Source of the DNA: Rhodospirillales bacterium
Lineage (GTDB): Bacteria; Pseudomonadota; Alphaproteobacteria; Rhodospirillales; UBA2165
Assembly (NCBI GenBank): GCA_012960465.1
Contig: DUBF01000209.1
Location: 1-59,629, forward strand
Length of the DNA: 59,629 nt
Reading direction: 5' to 3'
The position numbers were made by a program, and so were the translations under genes. Positions 25,438 through 35,065 of the stretch are shown in pieces. Positions within the stretch are counted from its first letter, which is position 1; each line of letters starts with the position of its first letter. The notes below the pieces were generated by a model. The model was given only the letters and a program-made list of their open reading frames with translations. It was not told where the DNA came from and searched no databases.

Positions 25438-26460
25438 TTAAATCATCAAATCTAAAGCCAGTTCTAGATTTGAAGGATCAGGTTGCAAGTCGCCATCCTG
25501 TATTTTTTTGGTAACCTTGGCGATTGCTGTATTAGCTGGAGCTGGCTTACTAGAGAGCATGCTTTCTTCTGCAACCAAACCATTGATCATATCTACCTCA
25601 CTGTATCGACCCTTAAGGTGGTCCTGCAGGACACAGTCTCTGGCTGAGGGACCAATATCGGCTGCTAATTTATCAAAGAGCGTCTCAAGAAGATGATTTG
25701 TATCTTTTATATCATCTGAGTTGAGGCCGAAAATTGGTTCTATTGAGTAGCCTCTATCCTGTCCAACAGCCAAAGCCTCAGAACCTGCTTTCAAAACAAA
25801 CTCTCTTACACCCGGAATTTTCATTGCTTCGGAGAGAGTGAGCCCAAGCATGGCAAGAGGACCAAGACACATACAATTAACGACCAGTTTCATCCACTTT
25901 GCAGAGAGTATATTATGGGTATTTGAGACTTTTCCAACATTTTGCAGAATCTGTTGAACTTCATTTACTCGATCATCCATGGAAGGTTCAAGGGCACCTA
26001 AACCGAACCATGTTTTCTCCGGCGGAGTATTTCGTTGAACAATCCCCGGCGTAAATATCTCCGATGAAAGTTCTACGACACAACCAATTGTCCTTTCTTT
26101 TCCCACAATATCAGCGATTTCATGGGCGGTCATAGCATTCTGTATACCTACCATCATACCTTCAGTTGATAAATATGGCTCCATTAGTTGTGCTGACCAT
26201 TTCGTATCGTATGCCTTAACCATGATAAAAATATAGTCAAACACCCGGTTCAGCGTGCAAACATCACAAAGATTATTTGCATCAACCTCCACATCTATAT
26301 CTTTTTCGGGCATTTTTATTTTGAGACCTTGGGTACGCATGGCTGTAACGTGGTCAGGCCATTGGTCAATCAGTGTTGTGCTATATCCCGCCCGGGTCAA
26401 ATCTGCACCTACGCAACTTCCATTTGCACCGGTACCCACGATAGCGATTTTTCCCTCCAT
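25438..26460 (-). CDS. Ketopantoate reductase (ApbA/PanE) family protein
   Basis: 340 residues. The dinucleotide motif GTGANG is at 9-14, the catalytic lysine in AKWMKLVVNC near 195, and the SEVDMINGLV segment supplies the conserved Glu and Asn. It is longer than E. coli PanE (about 300) and sits among catabolic dehydrogenases rather than pantothenate genes, so it may reduce or oxidise another branched 2-keto acid. AGGAGA lies 5 bases before the ATG. It is divergent from the ABC importer at 26910 across a 449-base gap. Confidence 0.82.
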   Translation of the reverse strand: MEGKIAIVGTGANGSCVGADLTRAGYSTTLIDQWPDHVTAMRTQGLKIKMPEKDIDVEVDANNLCDVCTLNRVFDYIFIMVKAYDTKWSAQLMEPYLSTEGMMVGIQNAMTAHEIADIVGKERTIGCVVELSSEIFTPGIVQRNTPPEKTWFGLGALEPSMDDRVNEVQQILQNVGKVSNTHNILSAKWMKLVVNCMCLGPLAMLGLTLSEAMKIPGVREFVLKAGSEALAVGQDRGYSIEPIFGLNSDDIKDTNHLLETLFDKLAADIGPSARDCVLQDHLKGRYSEVDMINGLVAEESMLSSKPAPANTAIAKVTKKIQDGDLQPDPSNLELALDLMI

Positions 26461-26909
26461 CTGGATCTCCTTTATAGATTGGCTCAGGCTCTTTGGTGAT
26501 ATCTAGTACTTTTTATTGGACTGTAACATGAGTGAAAGGGTGTGAGAAGACACGCTGTCTACTAATATGCTGTTTCTATTGAATAAATAATAATTTTGTG
26601 GTTGTCCAACATTGCTAGAAAAGAGGAGTGTTGGATTGTTGGCTTTATATGATTTTGCAAATTCGTAATTCTTCATAGTAAGTGTGTTATTAGAAAAATA
26701 TTTGTTTTATCGTTTGTTGTTAATGAGTTATTCCTGTATCTGTTTTTCATTGGTTTAAGCTTTATGAGTTAGAGGCAAGGATCAATCGCTACAGTCTAAT
26801 CATAAACATTTGGTGTTTCAGGGCTGTTTGTACGTAAGTTAATTTTTTTTGATACGGGCTCAGGGCTAATTCTAACCCTGTTGCCCGTCAACTTAGGGAG
26901 AAAATAAAA
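26461..26909. other. Divergent non-coding region
   Basis: 449 AT-rich bases without a credible gene, between the ketopantoate-reductase-like gene and the ABC importer. It holds an inverted repeat TCCAACA/TGTTGGA (26605-26611 and 26629-26635, 17-base spacer) and, just before the importer, a leader hairpin ACGGGC...GCCCGT (26854-26888) whose inner stem is AGGG/CCCT. The hairpin ends 21 bases before the ATG at 26910 and could influence translation. No tRNA or small-RNA signature was recognised. Confidence 0.5.
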
Positions 26910-27911
26910 ATGGTTCGTGTATTAAAGTCTTTGTTTTTGATGTTGCCCCTTCTTTTACCAACAATGGCAAGTGCTCAAACAGTCAACGTGGGCGCAGCAG
27001 CAAATGTAGGTGGAATGATAGTTTTTATTGCGCAGGCAAAAGGTTTCTTTGCAAAAAATGGTATTGATGCAAAAGTTGTTACACGCCAAACCGGTGGTGC
27101 GCTGACGAAATCTTTAAGGGCAGGAGAGATGGATTTTGCGCCTGCTGCTTTTACCAATTTGCCAGCTGCACTTGAAAAAGGCATGAATGTAAAAGCATTT
27201 GTAGGTTATACGGGTGCCTCTTATGTTAAGTCCACTAGCGATAACTTTGTTGGAATTGCGGCAAGGGCAGGGACCGGAATAAAAAGCTTAAAGGACCTTA
27301 GAGGGAAAAAGATAGGTGTAACATTTGCTAGCACCGGCGATCTTTACCTCCGGACGATACTGCGAAAGAATGGTATTACCAAGCGTGATTATAGTCGGAT
27401 CAACACACGTCCACCGAGTTTAGTGGCAGTTTTAGATACAGGTGGTGTAGATGCTATTGTCGCTTGGGAGCCAAATTTGACACGTGCGTTAGATAAAGTA
27501 AAAGGATCGACCCTCATATCGCGTGGCGGTGATCATGTTTGTTTCTGTGCTGGCTTACATGGATTTCCAAAGAAAGTTTACGGAGATAGAAAAAGAACAC
27601 AGGGTGTAGTTGATGCCATGGCTCAAGCGGCACATTGGCTTCGGAATCCTGCAAACCTTGATGAGGCAGCACAGATCGGATCTCGTTTTGTGCGCGGCAT
27701 GACCCCTTCACTAGCTAAACGCACGATGCCGCACATAGTTTATGATGTTCGTATGGGCGAAAATACAAAGAAGGCTTTCAATTTTGCTGTGGCCGAGTTG
27801 ATTAAGCAGAAGAAAATGAAAAAACCATACGATCCAGACAAGTACTTTGATTTTTCATTTATAAATTCAACAATGAAACGTCATCCAGAATGGTTTTCTG
27901 ATCTAAAGTAA
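26910..27911 (+). CDS. ABC transporter substrate-binding protein (NMT1/THI5/SsuA-like)
   Basis: 333 residues with a Sec signal peptide (hydrophobic core LFLMLPLLLPTM, cleavage after ASA near residue 22). The mature part is a type II periplasmic protein of the NitT/TauT group, with GMIVFIAQAKGFFAKNGID, GALTKSLRAGEMDFAPAA and DLRGKKIGVTFASTGDLYLR. An unusual HVCFCAG adds two cysteines near residue 210. These proteins bind sulfonates, nitrate, pyrimidine precursors or aromatic acids; the ligand is unknown. GGGAG precedes the ATG. It is separated from its ATPase gene by a very strong hairpin. Confidence 0.92.
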   Translation: MVRVLKSLFLMLPLLLPTMASAQTVNVGAAANVGGMIVFIAQAKGFFAKNGIDAKVVTRQTGGALTKSLRAGEMDFAPAAFTNLPAALEKGMNVKAFVGYTGASYVKSTSDNFVGIAARAGTGIKSLKDLRGKKIGVTFASTGDLYLRTILRKNGITKRDYSRINTRPPSLVAVLDTGGVDAIVAWEPNLTRALDKVKGSTLISRGGDHVCFCAGLHGFPKKVYGDRKRTQGVVDAMAQAAHWLRNPANLDEAAQIGSRFVRGMTPSLAKRTMPHIVYDVRMGENTKKAFNFAVAELIKQKKMKKPYDPDKYFDFSFINSTMKRHPEWFSDLK

Positions 27912-27926
27912 TACTGTATTTTGGTT

Positions 27927-27971
27927 AAAAGTTATAGCGGGCGGACAATTGATCCGCCCGCTATAACTTTT
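27927..27971 (+). terminator. Intercistronic hairpin, probable partial terminator
   Basis: A perfect 19-base-pair stem (arms 27927-27945 and 27953-27971) with a 7-base loop and a TTTT tail, located between the binding-protein stop (27911) and the ATPase start (27991). Such hairpins act as leaky terminators or 3'-end stabilisers so that the binding protein is made in excess of the membrane complex. Confidence 0.85.
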
Positions 27972-27990
27972 CTAGTTCAAGAGAATTTTA

Positions 27991-28791
27991 ATGAATAAAT
28001 TAATTCCTAAATTAGTTGTTGAGGGACTCTCCCATCATTATCCCGATGAATATACAGGAGAGTCGGTACATGCATTAGAAGATATAAATTTGGAACTGTA
28101 TGAGGGTGAGTTAGTCTCTGTCGTCGGTCCAAGTGGATGCGGTAAATCTACGCTATTAAATATACTTGCCGGTCTCCTACCCTACAATATTGGCGTTGCC
28201 AGTGTTGATGGAGAGGTTATAACCGGTCCAGGACCTGATCGAGGTGTTGTGTTCCAAGAGCATGCGATACTACCCTGGCGGACAGTGGCTCGGAATATTG
28301 GCCACGGTTTGGAAATTAGAAAAATTCCCGAAAAAGAGAGAAACAAAACGGTGCAAGACTTTATTAACCTCGTGGGATTGACAGGTTTTGAGGACAAATA
28401 CCCGCATGAGTTATCGGGGGGAATGAAACAACGTTGTCAAGTGGCAAGAACGCTTTGTGCTGATCCCGTGGTCATGTTGATGGATGAGCCTTTTGCTGCT
28501 GTTGATGCTCAAACCCGTATCACTTTACAGGAAGAATTGAATCGTATCGCTATGGCTACAAAGAAAACGATTCTATTTATCACCCATGCGGTAGATGAGG
28601 CTGCATTTTTGGGAGATCGATGTTTGGTTTTCTCTGCTAGGCCAGGTCGGCTTAAGGAGATAGTTAAAATAGATATTCCTCGAGAAAAACGAGTTTGGGC
28701 CGATATGAACACTGATGCTGTTTTTATCGCAGCGCGAGATAAAATTTTAGCATCTGTGCGTGAGGAGGTTAGCGTTGCAGTCGAGGAGTAA
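27991..28791 (+). CDS. ABC transporter ATP-binding protein (SsuB/TauB-like)
   Basis: 266 residues. Walker A GPSGCGKST is near 47-55, the Q-loop in VVFQEHAILPWRT, the signature LSGGMKQR, Walker B VVMLMDEPFAAVD and the switch His in FITHAVDEA. This order and the AILPW sequence are typical of the NitT/TauT importer ATPases. It energises import through the two permeases encoded immediately downstream. Its 3' end overlaps the start of the first permease gene, indicating translational coupling. Confidence 0.95.
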   Translation: MNKLIPKLVVEGLSHHYPDEYTGESVHALEDINLELYEGELVSVVGPSGCGKSTLLNILAGLLPYNIGVASVDGEVITGPGPDRGVVFQEHAILPWRTVARNIGHGLEIRKIPEKERNKTVQDFINLVGLTGFEDKYPHELSGGMKQRCQVARTLCADPVVMLMDEPFAAVDAQTRITLQEELNRIAMATKKTILFITHAVDEAAFLGDRCLVFSARPGRLKEIVKIDIPREKRVWADMNTDAVFIAARDKILASVREEVSVAVEE

Positions 28792-29587
28792 ATTGGACCG
28801 CCTTCTTTGGTCTTTACAACAGCTTATGAAGATCGACGCTATGAATATAGTGATCCTGGTGATTGTAGTTCTTTTGGGCTGGTCTGTAATATCTGATAAT
28901 ATAGAAAACCCTGCACGTTATTTGCCCTCTCCGATAGCTGTTGCGTTTTCCTCGGTTGATATGTTGGTAAAGGGACTTCTACCAAGTTACTTCAGTGATA
29001 CACTTGTTAGATTAATAATTGGCAGTGCAATTGGGTTAGCAGCTGGAATACCATTTGGTCTTCTACTTGGGCTAAATCGTACCGTAGCAGATATGTTTCA
29101 CCCCATGATGAATTTTTTTCAGTCTGTCTCAGGGATTGCGATTTTTCCTATTATCGTAATTTGGTATGGCAATAGTGATATGACAGTCCTGATTGTAATA
29201 CTTTATACGAGTTTTTTCCCAATAGCTTTTACCGTTTTGTCAGGAGTTAGAGAGATACCTCTTCGCTATATCAATGCTACTCGGACCCTTGGAGCTAGTC
29301 GTTTTCAGGTGATGAAGGACGTTTTATTTCCTGGGGCAATGCCACATATAGCCACCGGTTCCCGTTTGAGTATAGGTTTTGCCTGGCGGGCTGTGATAGC
29401 AGGCGAGATGTTAGCCGGAAGGGAAGGCTTAGGTTGGATGATATTCACTGGGCAGGATGCCGATAAAACAACGGAAATTATATTGGGGATGGTAATAATA
29501 GGATTTACTTGGATAGTTTTAGATCATTATCTTTTAAGGCCCATGGAGGAAAGAACAATTGAGAGATGGGGGCTCGTTCAAAGATGA
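28775..29587 (+). CDS. ABC transporter permease (SsuC/TauC-like), first of two
   Basis: About 270 residues with six transmembrane helices and the BPD_transp_1 fold. The EAA-type cytoplasmic loop that docks on the ATPase is seen as INATRTLGASRFQVMKDVLFPGAMPHI. The start is ambiguous: the frame opens at a GTG at 28760, a TTG at 28775 has AGGAGG 6 bases upstream and was chosen, and a TTG at 28793 also has a ribosome site. All overlap or abut the ATPase stop. The C-terminus ERTIERWGLV is echoed in the second permease. Confidence 0.85.
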   Translation: MQSRSKLDRLLWSLQQLMKIDAMNIVILVIVVLLGWSVISDNIENPARYLPSPIAVAFSSVDMLVKGLLPSYFSDTLVRLIIGSAIGLAAGIPFGLLLGLNRTVADMFHPMMNFFQSVSGIAIFPIIVIWYGNSDMTVLIVILYTSFFPIAFTVLSGVREIPLRYINATRTLGASRFQVMKDVLFPGAMPHIATGSRLSIGFAWRAVIAGEMLAGREGLGWMIFTGQDADKTTEIILGMVIIGFTWIVLDHYLLRPMEERTIERWGLVQR

Positions 29588-30444
29588 TGGTATTTTCCCG
29601 GCTCTCGGTTGCGTTGCAGCGTAGATTTGGGCGGCAGCGATTAAGGAAAATTATTTTAGGCTCTATTCCGTTCCTATTTTTTATCACTATATGGCATGCA
29701 AATACTGTTTTTGGCTGGCTGCCGCCTGTTTTTGTGCCGACGATTGGTGAAGTTTGGGAGGCAATATTTTTTCTCCAAGAGGATTGTCCCGGTTTTGTGC
29801 CGCTGATCAAGTTAGACAATGATTGTATGATGACGACACACATACTTTCTAGCCTTGGACGTGTGATCCTGGCAACTGTGATTGGTCTTCCCGCGGGCAT
29901 TGCTTTAGGTGTTGTCGCTGGCATGAGCCGTCCAATTTCAAAGTTTCTAGAACCGGTAGGCGTTTTTGCCAATTCTATCTCGGGCATAGCCTGGATTCCC
30001 CTCGCTATCGTTTGGTTCGGTGTGGGTTGGGTTACGACACTATTTATAATGCTCAATACAATTTTCTGGCTTATGTTTTTTAACTCGATGCTGGGAGTTC
30101 GAAGTATTGCAAAAGTTTACGAAGACAGCATTCTCACAATGGGGGGAAGTCGTTGGGATGTAGTAACTCAAGTTTATTTGCCAGGTGCCATGCCAAGTAT
30201 AATTACTGGAATGCGAATGAGTATGGGCTTCGGATGGAGAGCGTTAATAGCGGCTGAAATGATTGGAGGCGACAGTGGGTTAGGTTTTATGATTTTCACT
30301 TCTGCTGCTGAGTTTAAAATTGAGGAGGTGTTTCTCGGCGTCATTATTATGGCAATAATTTTTATGGGAACAGATAAATTTCTTTTGGCACCTTTGGAAA
30401 AATGGACCGTAGAACGTTGGGGTTTGGTTTGGAAACCGAGCTAA
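29584..30444 (+). CDS. ABC transporter permease (SsuC/TauC-like), second
   Basis: About 286 residues, six predicted helices, paralogous to the preceding permease. The EAA loop reads EDSILTMGGSRWDVVTQVYLPGAMPSI. Compared with its partner it has an extra periplasmic stretch (FLQEDCPGFVPLIKLDNDC, two cysteines) between helices 1 and 2. The ATG at 29584 overlaps the upstream stop as ATGA; an earlier ATG at 29566 is also in frame. Two different permeases suggest a heterodimeric channel, whereas most NitT/TauT systems encode one. Confidence 0.87.
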   Translation: MMVFSRLSVALQRRFGRQRLRKIILGSIPFLFFITIWHANTVFGWLPPVFVPTIGEVWEAIFFLQEDCPGFVPLIKLDNDCMMTTHILSSLGRVILATVIGLPAGIALGVVAGMSRPISKFLEPVGVFANSISGIAWIPLAIVWFGVGWVTTLFIMLNTIFWLMFFNSMLGVRSIAKVYEDSILTMGGSRWDVVTQVYLPGAMPSIITGMRMSMGFGWRALIAAEMIGGDSGLGFMIFTSAAEFKIEEVFLGVIIMAIIFMGTDKFLLAPLEKWTVERWGLVWKPS

Positions 30445-30459
30445 TTAATGGGAGAAACT

Positions 30460-30858
30460 ATGACAATTGATCCAAGTGATTCCAAAAACGATCAGGATGG
30501 AATTACAGAATCAGGCTTTCAAAGACGTCGTTGGTATAATCAGCGTGATTTTAAATTTATAGCTGCAGTAGTGATTTTTGTAGTTCTTTTTCAGGGTTAT
30601 GGTTTTTTAACTGGCCCAACTCGCATTGGTGAAAATCTCCAACAGGCCATTGATGCTGGTGAAACGAAGTTAGAAATATTAGTTTGGGCAAATTTTCCTG
30701 CCGAGGCATTTCACATGGAGCTTTATCAGAAACTTGGAGCGATACGTGGAGAACAAGAGGGTGCGGTGCGGCTGGCTGGTGTTCGGCCTTTGGATGTTAA
30801 ATTTTTATCTAGAAAATACTGGATCAAAATTATGGATGTGGCACCCCCGGAAAAATAA
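30460..30858 (+). CDS. Single-pass membrane protein of the ABC importer operon
   Basis: 132 residues, family not recognised. A charged cytoplasmic N-terminus (about 1-35, with a FQRRRWYNQRDF segment) precedes one transmembrane helix (FIAAVVIFVVLFQGYGFL, about 37-54). A probably periplasmic domain of about 75 residues follows, with TKLEILVWANFPAEAFHMELY and VRPLDVKFLSRKYWIKIMDV. The ATG at 30460 has GGGAG 5 bases upstream and lies 15 bases past the second permease stop, so it is the last gene of the operon. It may be an accessory subunit that contacts the binding protein; that role is inference from position. Confidence 0.6.
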   Translation: MTIDPSDSKNDQDGITESGFQRRRWYNQRDFKFIAAVVIFVVLFQGYGFLTGPTRIGENLQQAIDAGETKLEILVWANFPAEAFHMELYQKLGAIRGEQEGAVRLAGVRPLDVKFLSRKYWIKIMDVAPPEK

Positions 30859-31098
30859 TTTTGTAAACCCGCACTTTTGAGTCATCATCCCAAATAGCTG
30901 TGAAATGATAGTGGATAAAAAAAATTCAATTAGAAATCGGCTGTTATAATGTTAAATTCAACAATTTTTTTGACGGTTCTTTTATTGAATTCAGGAAAAA
31001 AATTTAACAAAACTCAAATAACGTGGATCTGTGGTATTGTAATTTAAACCAGTTTTTTAATCTTGTCTTTGGTGATGTACCGTGGTCATTTATTGATC

Positions 31099-31443
31099 AT
31101 GATTAGAGTATACGGATTAAAAAATTGTGATGTCTGCAGGAAGGCGATTAAAGACTTGAAAGAGGCTAACATTGCTTATGAATTTTGCGATTTTAGGCGT
31201 GATGGACTTGAAATTGTCAAAATCGAGGAGTGGGAGAGATCGCTAGGCTATGTTTCTTTGCTTAATAGAAGAGGAACAACTTGGCGAGGATTAAGTCAGA
31301 GTGATAAAGCTGATTTGAATAACGAAAAAGCAATAGCTTTGATGTTTAATAACCCAGCGCTTATAAAGCGACCTATTTTTGAAACTGAAAATAAAATTGT
31401 AATTGGTTACACAGAAAATCAAATTAAGGAACTTGGTCTTTAA
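31099..31443 (+). CDS. ArsC/Spx/MgsR family protein
   Basis: 114 residues with the thioredoxin-like ArsC fold. The N-terminus RVYGLKNCDVCRKAIKDL places Cys10 and Cys13 in a CxxC, as in Spx/MgsR and YffB-type proteins. The RGTTWRGLS and KRPIFETENKIVIGYTE segments match the family's conserved Arg-Pro and substrate loop. It is probably a small thiol or glutathione-dependent reductase rather than an arsenate reductase, since a better arsC candidate lies at 44500. The ATG at 31099 has a weak ribosome site; a longer frame opens at 31063. Confidence 0.8.
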   Translation: MIRVYGLKNCDVCRKAIKDLKEANIAYEFCDFRRDGLEIVKIEEWERSLGYVSLLNRRGTTWRGLSQSDKADLNNEKAIALMFNNPALIKRPIFETENKIVIGYTENQIKELGL

Positions 31444-31464
31444 TGATTACCTAGGAGAAAAAAT

Positions 31465-31884
31465 ATGAGAACAGATCTAGAAAGAGGTGATTTTCTCGCT
31501 CTTTTAGAGAAATTGAAAAGCGAAGAGGATGATGAAGTTCTAGGGGTAGTTCGTGATATTAATGCTAAAATGACGGTCGCAGGAGTGTCCTGGGACGACT
31601 TATTGATATCTCAAGATGAGACGCAAGAAGATAGTGCTGACGATGACAAGGATGAAGATGGTCAGGAAAGTGGCCGAGAGAACGTTAGTGATGATAATTC
31701 TGAGCCTTTGAATGATGAGGAAAGGCAAGAGGCAGAAAATTTGATTAATGCTATTAAAGGTATGAAAGTATCTGAAGCCACCAAGCAGGAGATCGATGAA
31801 TATAGAGATGATCTCCGTGAGGGTGAGTTTGAGCAAATGGATCTTCGTTATCTACGTGCGCTAAAAGCAAGGTTGTCGGTTTAA
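31465..31884 (+). CDS. Hypothetical acidic protein
   Basis: 139 residues, no family recognised. Two short helical regions (about 1-50 and 85-139) flank a low-complexity acidic linker (about 52-85) rich in Asp and Glu, which gives a very low predicted pI. The C-terminal part has SEATKQEIDEYRDDLREGEF and MDLRYLRALKARL. AGGAG precedes the ATG by 8 bases and it follows the ArsC-like gene by 21 bases, so they are probably co-transcribed. It may bind basic partners; nothing more can be said. Confidence 0.6.
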   Translation: MRTDLERGDFLALLEKLKSEEDDEVLGVVRDINAKMTVAGVSWDDLLISQDETQEDSADDDKDEDGQESGRENVSDDNSEPLNDEERQEAENLINAIKGMKVSEATKQEIDEYRDDLREGEFEQMDLRYLRALKARLSV

Positions 31885-31894
31885 CTTTGTGACT

Positions 31895-32245
31895 ATGCGG
31901 TTGATTTATCATGTATGTCAGGCAGAAGAATGGTTTTCTGCAGAGATTTCTGGAATTTATAGCGGATCTTCTCAAGATCAAAAAGATGGATTTATTCATT
32001 TTTCAAGTGGATCGCAAGTTATCGGAAGTGCAGAAAAACATCGTGCTGGACAAGATAACCTAATACTGCTGGAGGTCGATGCACAGAAATTAGGTCCAGC
32101 TTTAAAGTGGGAATTGTCGCGTAATGCCGAAAAATTTCCTCATCTCTACGGTGAATTACCAGTTGCAGCGGTTACACGCAGCTTTGCGTTAACGTTGAAT
32201 TCCAATGGAACGCATTTATTTCCGAAAGATTGGAATCTGGGTTAA
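31895..32245 (+). CDS. DUF952 domain-containing protein
   Basis: 116 residues matching the DUF952 pattern: LIYHVCQAEEWFSA at the start, then GFIHFSSGSQV, LILLEVDAQKLGPALKWE and the hallmark FPHLYGELPVAAVTR. The family is widespread, cytoplasmic and of unknown function. It has a fold related to ADP-ribosyl transferases through the GFIH(C/F)S motif, but catalytic activity has not been established to my knowledge. I chose the ATG at 31895; a GTG two codons earlier is possible. It begins 10 bases after the acidic protein and appears to be in the same operon. Confidence 0.85.
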   Translation: MRLIYHVCQAEEWFSAEISGIYSGSSQDQKDGFIHFSSGSQVIGSAEKHRAGQDNLILLEVDAQKLGPALKWELSRNAEKFPHLYGELPVAAVTRSFALTLNSNGTHLFPKDWNLG

Positions 32246-32328
32246 CATTTTAATATGTTGATTGTTTATTAGCAAGTTTGTTTGATCGAAATTAGACAGC
32301 TAGTGTTAAGCCTAGAAGCGGAAGAGAA

Positions 32329-32964
32329 ATGCAGCCAATGCCAGATTTTACATTAGAGGATAAGCTTTCCAATAAGGGTTTCAGCTGTATTGCAGGCGTT
32401 GATGAAGTCGGGCGGGGTTCATGGGCTGGACCAGTCGTAGCCGCGGCAGTTGTGTTTTGTAAAAAAAAATGGCCAAAAATTATTAATATTGGTCTCAATG
32501 ATTCTAAACAGCTTTCACCTAAGCGGCGAGAAGGTCTTTTTGATATTATACAAAATAATGCGGATGTCGGTATTGGACTAGCCAGTGTTAAAGAGATAGA
32601 TCAGATCAATATTTTACAGGCTACGTTTTTAGCTATGGATCGGGCTTTGGAAAATCTTTCTATTACTCCGGATTATATTTTAATTGATGGAGATAAGGTC
32701 CCACCGATTAAGTATCAAGCTGAAGCAATCGTTAAGGGGGATGGACGTTCTATTTCAATTGGGGCGGCATCAATTATAGCCAAAGTGACTCGAGATAAAT
32801 TAATGATTAAGCTTGGACTTAAGTTCCCCAGTTACGCATGGGAACATAATATGGGGTATGGTACAAAAAAGCACCGAGCAGGTTTGGAGAGGTTCGGCGT
32901 GACCGAACACCACCGAAAAAGTTATAAGCCGATAATCAATATATTGAAGCTTCATAACTCATAA
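32329..32964 (+). CDS. rnhB: Ribonuclease HII
   Basis: 211 residues. Cleaves the RNA strand of RNA/DNA hybrids and starts removal of single ribonucleotides from DNA. The four metal-binding acids are in place: Asp25 and Glu26 (GVDEVGRG), Asp120 (LIDGD) and Asp138 (KGDGR). The LNDSKQLSPKRRE and AASIIAKVTRD motifs and the C-terminal HHRKSYKPI are also intact. GGAAGAGAA precedes the ATG. It is followed by ccrM, an adjacency common in alphaproteobacteria. Confidence 0.97.
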   Translation: MQPMPDFTLEDKLSNKGFSCIAGVDEVGRGSWAGPVVAAAVVFCKKKWPKIINIGLNDSKQLSPKRREGLFDIIQNNADVGIGLASVKEIDQINILQATFLAMDRALENLSITPDYILIDGDKVPPIKYQAEAIVKGDGRSISIGAASIIAKVTRDKLMIKLGLKFPSYAWEHNMGYGTKKHRAGLERFGVTEHHRKSYKPIINILKLHNS

Positions 32965-33002
32965 CTCCTATATGTTGTGGTATTAATCTGAGCTAAGTCA
33001 TT

Positions 33003-34144
<1,142 letters not shown>

Positions 34145-34155
34145 TTTGAAAGGTT

Positions 34156-35031
34156 TTAACGGGTAGGAATTGGTATTTCTCCTTCATAGTCGTAAAATCC
34201 TTTTCCTGCTTTGCGACCAAGCCAACCTGCTTCGACATATTTGACGAGGAGAGGACAGGGACGATATTTTGTATCGGCCAAGCCTTCATGGAGGACTTGC
34301 ATTACACTGAGGCAAGTGTCAAGGCCAATAAAATCGGCAAGTTCTAAGGGTCCCATGGGATGGTGGGCACCAAGTTTTAAGGCTGTATCGATTGCTGCAA
34401 CAGTGCCAACACCCTCGTAGAGGGTGTAAACAGCTTCATTAATCATAGGAAGAAGAATTCTGTTAACTATAAACGCTGGGAAGTCTTCTGAGCTGACGGC
34501 CGTTTTCCCGAGTTTGTTGGTAAAGTCACGGATAGTTTTGAAAACATCTGGATTTGTTGCAATACCTCTAATTAATTCAACTAGTTCCATCAATGGTGCC
34601 GGATTCATAAAGTGAATGCCCATGAAACGGTCCGGACGATCGGTTTGGGCGGCGAGCCGTGTGATTGAAATTGAAGACGTATTGGTAGATAATATCGCAT
34701 GTTCTTTTAGGATCGGACAGATTTGTGTATAAATTGCCTTTTTTATTTCTTCATTCTCAGTTGCTGCTTCAATAACTAGATCACATTCACTTAGGCTATT
34801 AAACTCAGTGTCTGTAGAAATTTTTACCAAAGTCGACTTTTTATCTTTTTCAGAAATTTTACCACGAGAGACTAAACGGCCTAGATTTTGGCCAATTGTA
34901 GTGGTTGCTTGTTCCAATGCGTCGCTATTAATATCGACAAGAATTACATTATTTCCGGAAGCCGCACATACGTGGGCAATACCAAGACCCATCTGGCCAG
35001 CCCCTATAATACCAATATTATTTATTTCCAT
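34156..35031 (-). CDS. 3-hydroxybutyryl-CoA dehydrogenase
   Basis: 291 residues, normal for the short monofunctional 3-hydroxyacyl-CoA dehydrogenases (Hbd/PaaH). The NAD motif GAGQMG is at 10-15, and the catalytic His is in GIHFMNPAP near 138 with its Glu partner in VIEAATEN. The C-terminal helical dimer domain contains GPLELADFIGLDT and ends GRKAGKGFYDY. It oxidises (S)-3-hydroxyacyl-CoA in the cytoplasm. It is the last gene of a minus-strand run after etfB and etfA, linking beta-oxidation to flavoprotein electron transfer, and it converges on ccrM with an 11-base gap. Confidence 0.95.
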   Translation of the reverse strand: MEINNIGIIGAGQMGLGIAHVCAASGNNVILVDINSDALEQATTTIGQNLGRLVSRGKISEKDKKSTLVKISTDTEFNSLSECDLVIEAATENEEIKKAIYTQICPILKEHAILSTNTSSISITRLAAQTDRPDRFMGIHFMNPAPLMELVELIRGIATNPDVFKTIRDFTNKLGKTAVSSEDFPAFIVNRILLPMINEAVYTLYEGVGTVAAIDTALKLGAHHPMGPLELADFIGLDTCLSVMQVLHEGLADTKYRPCPLLVKYVEAGWLGRKAGKGFYDYEGEIPIPTR

Positions 35032-35065
35032 TTTAAGTCCGCTCTTTATTTTTAGCTTGTTGATC

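Noticed and set aside
32983-32997. CtrA-like TTAA-N7-TAAG upstream of ccrM.
   Set aside because: The right half does not match the TTAA consensus, so it was not reported as a CtrA box.
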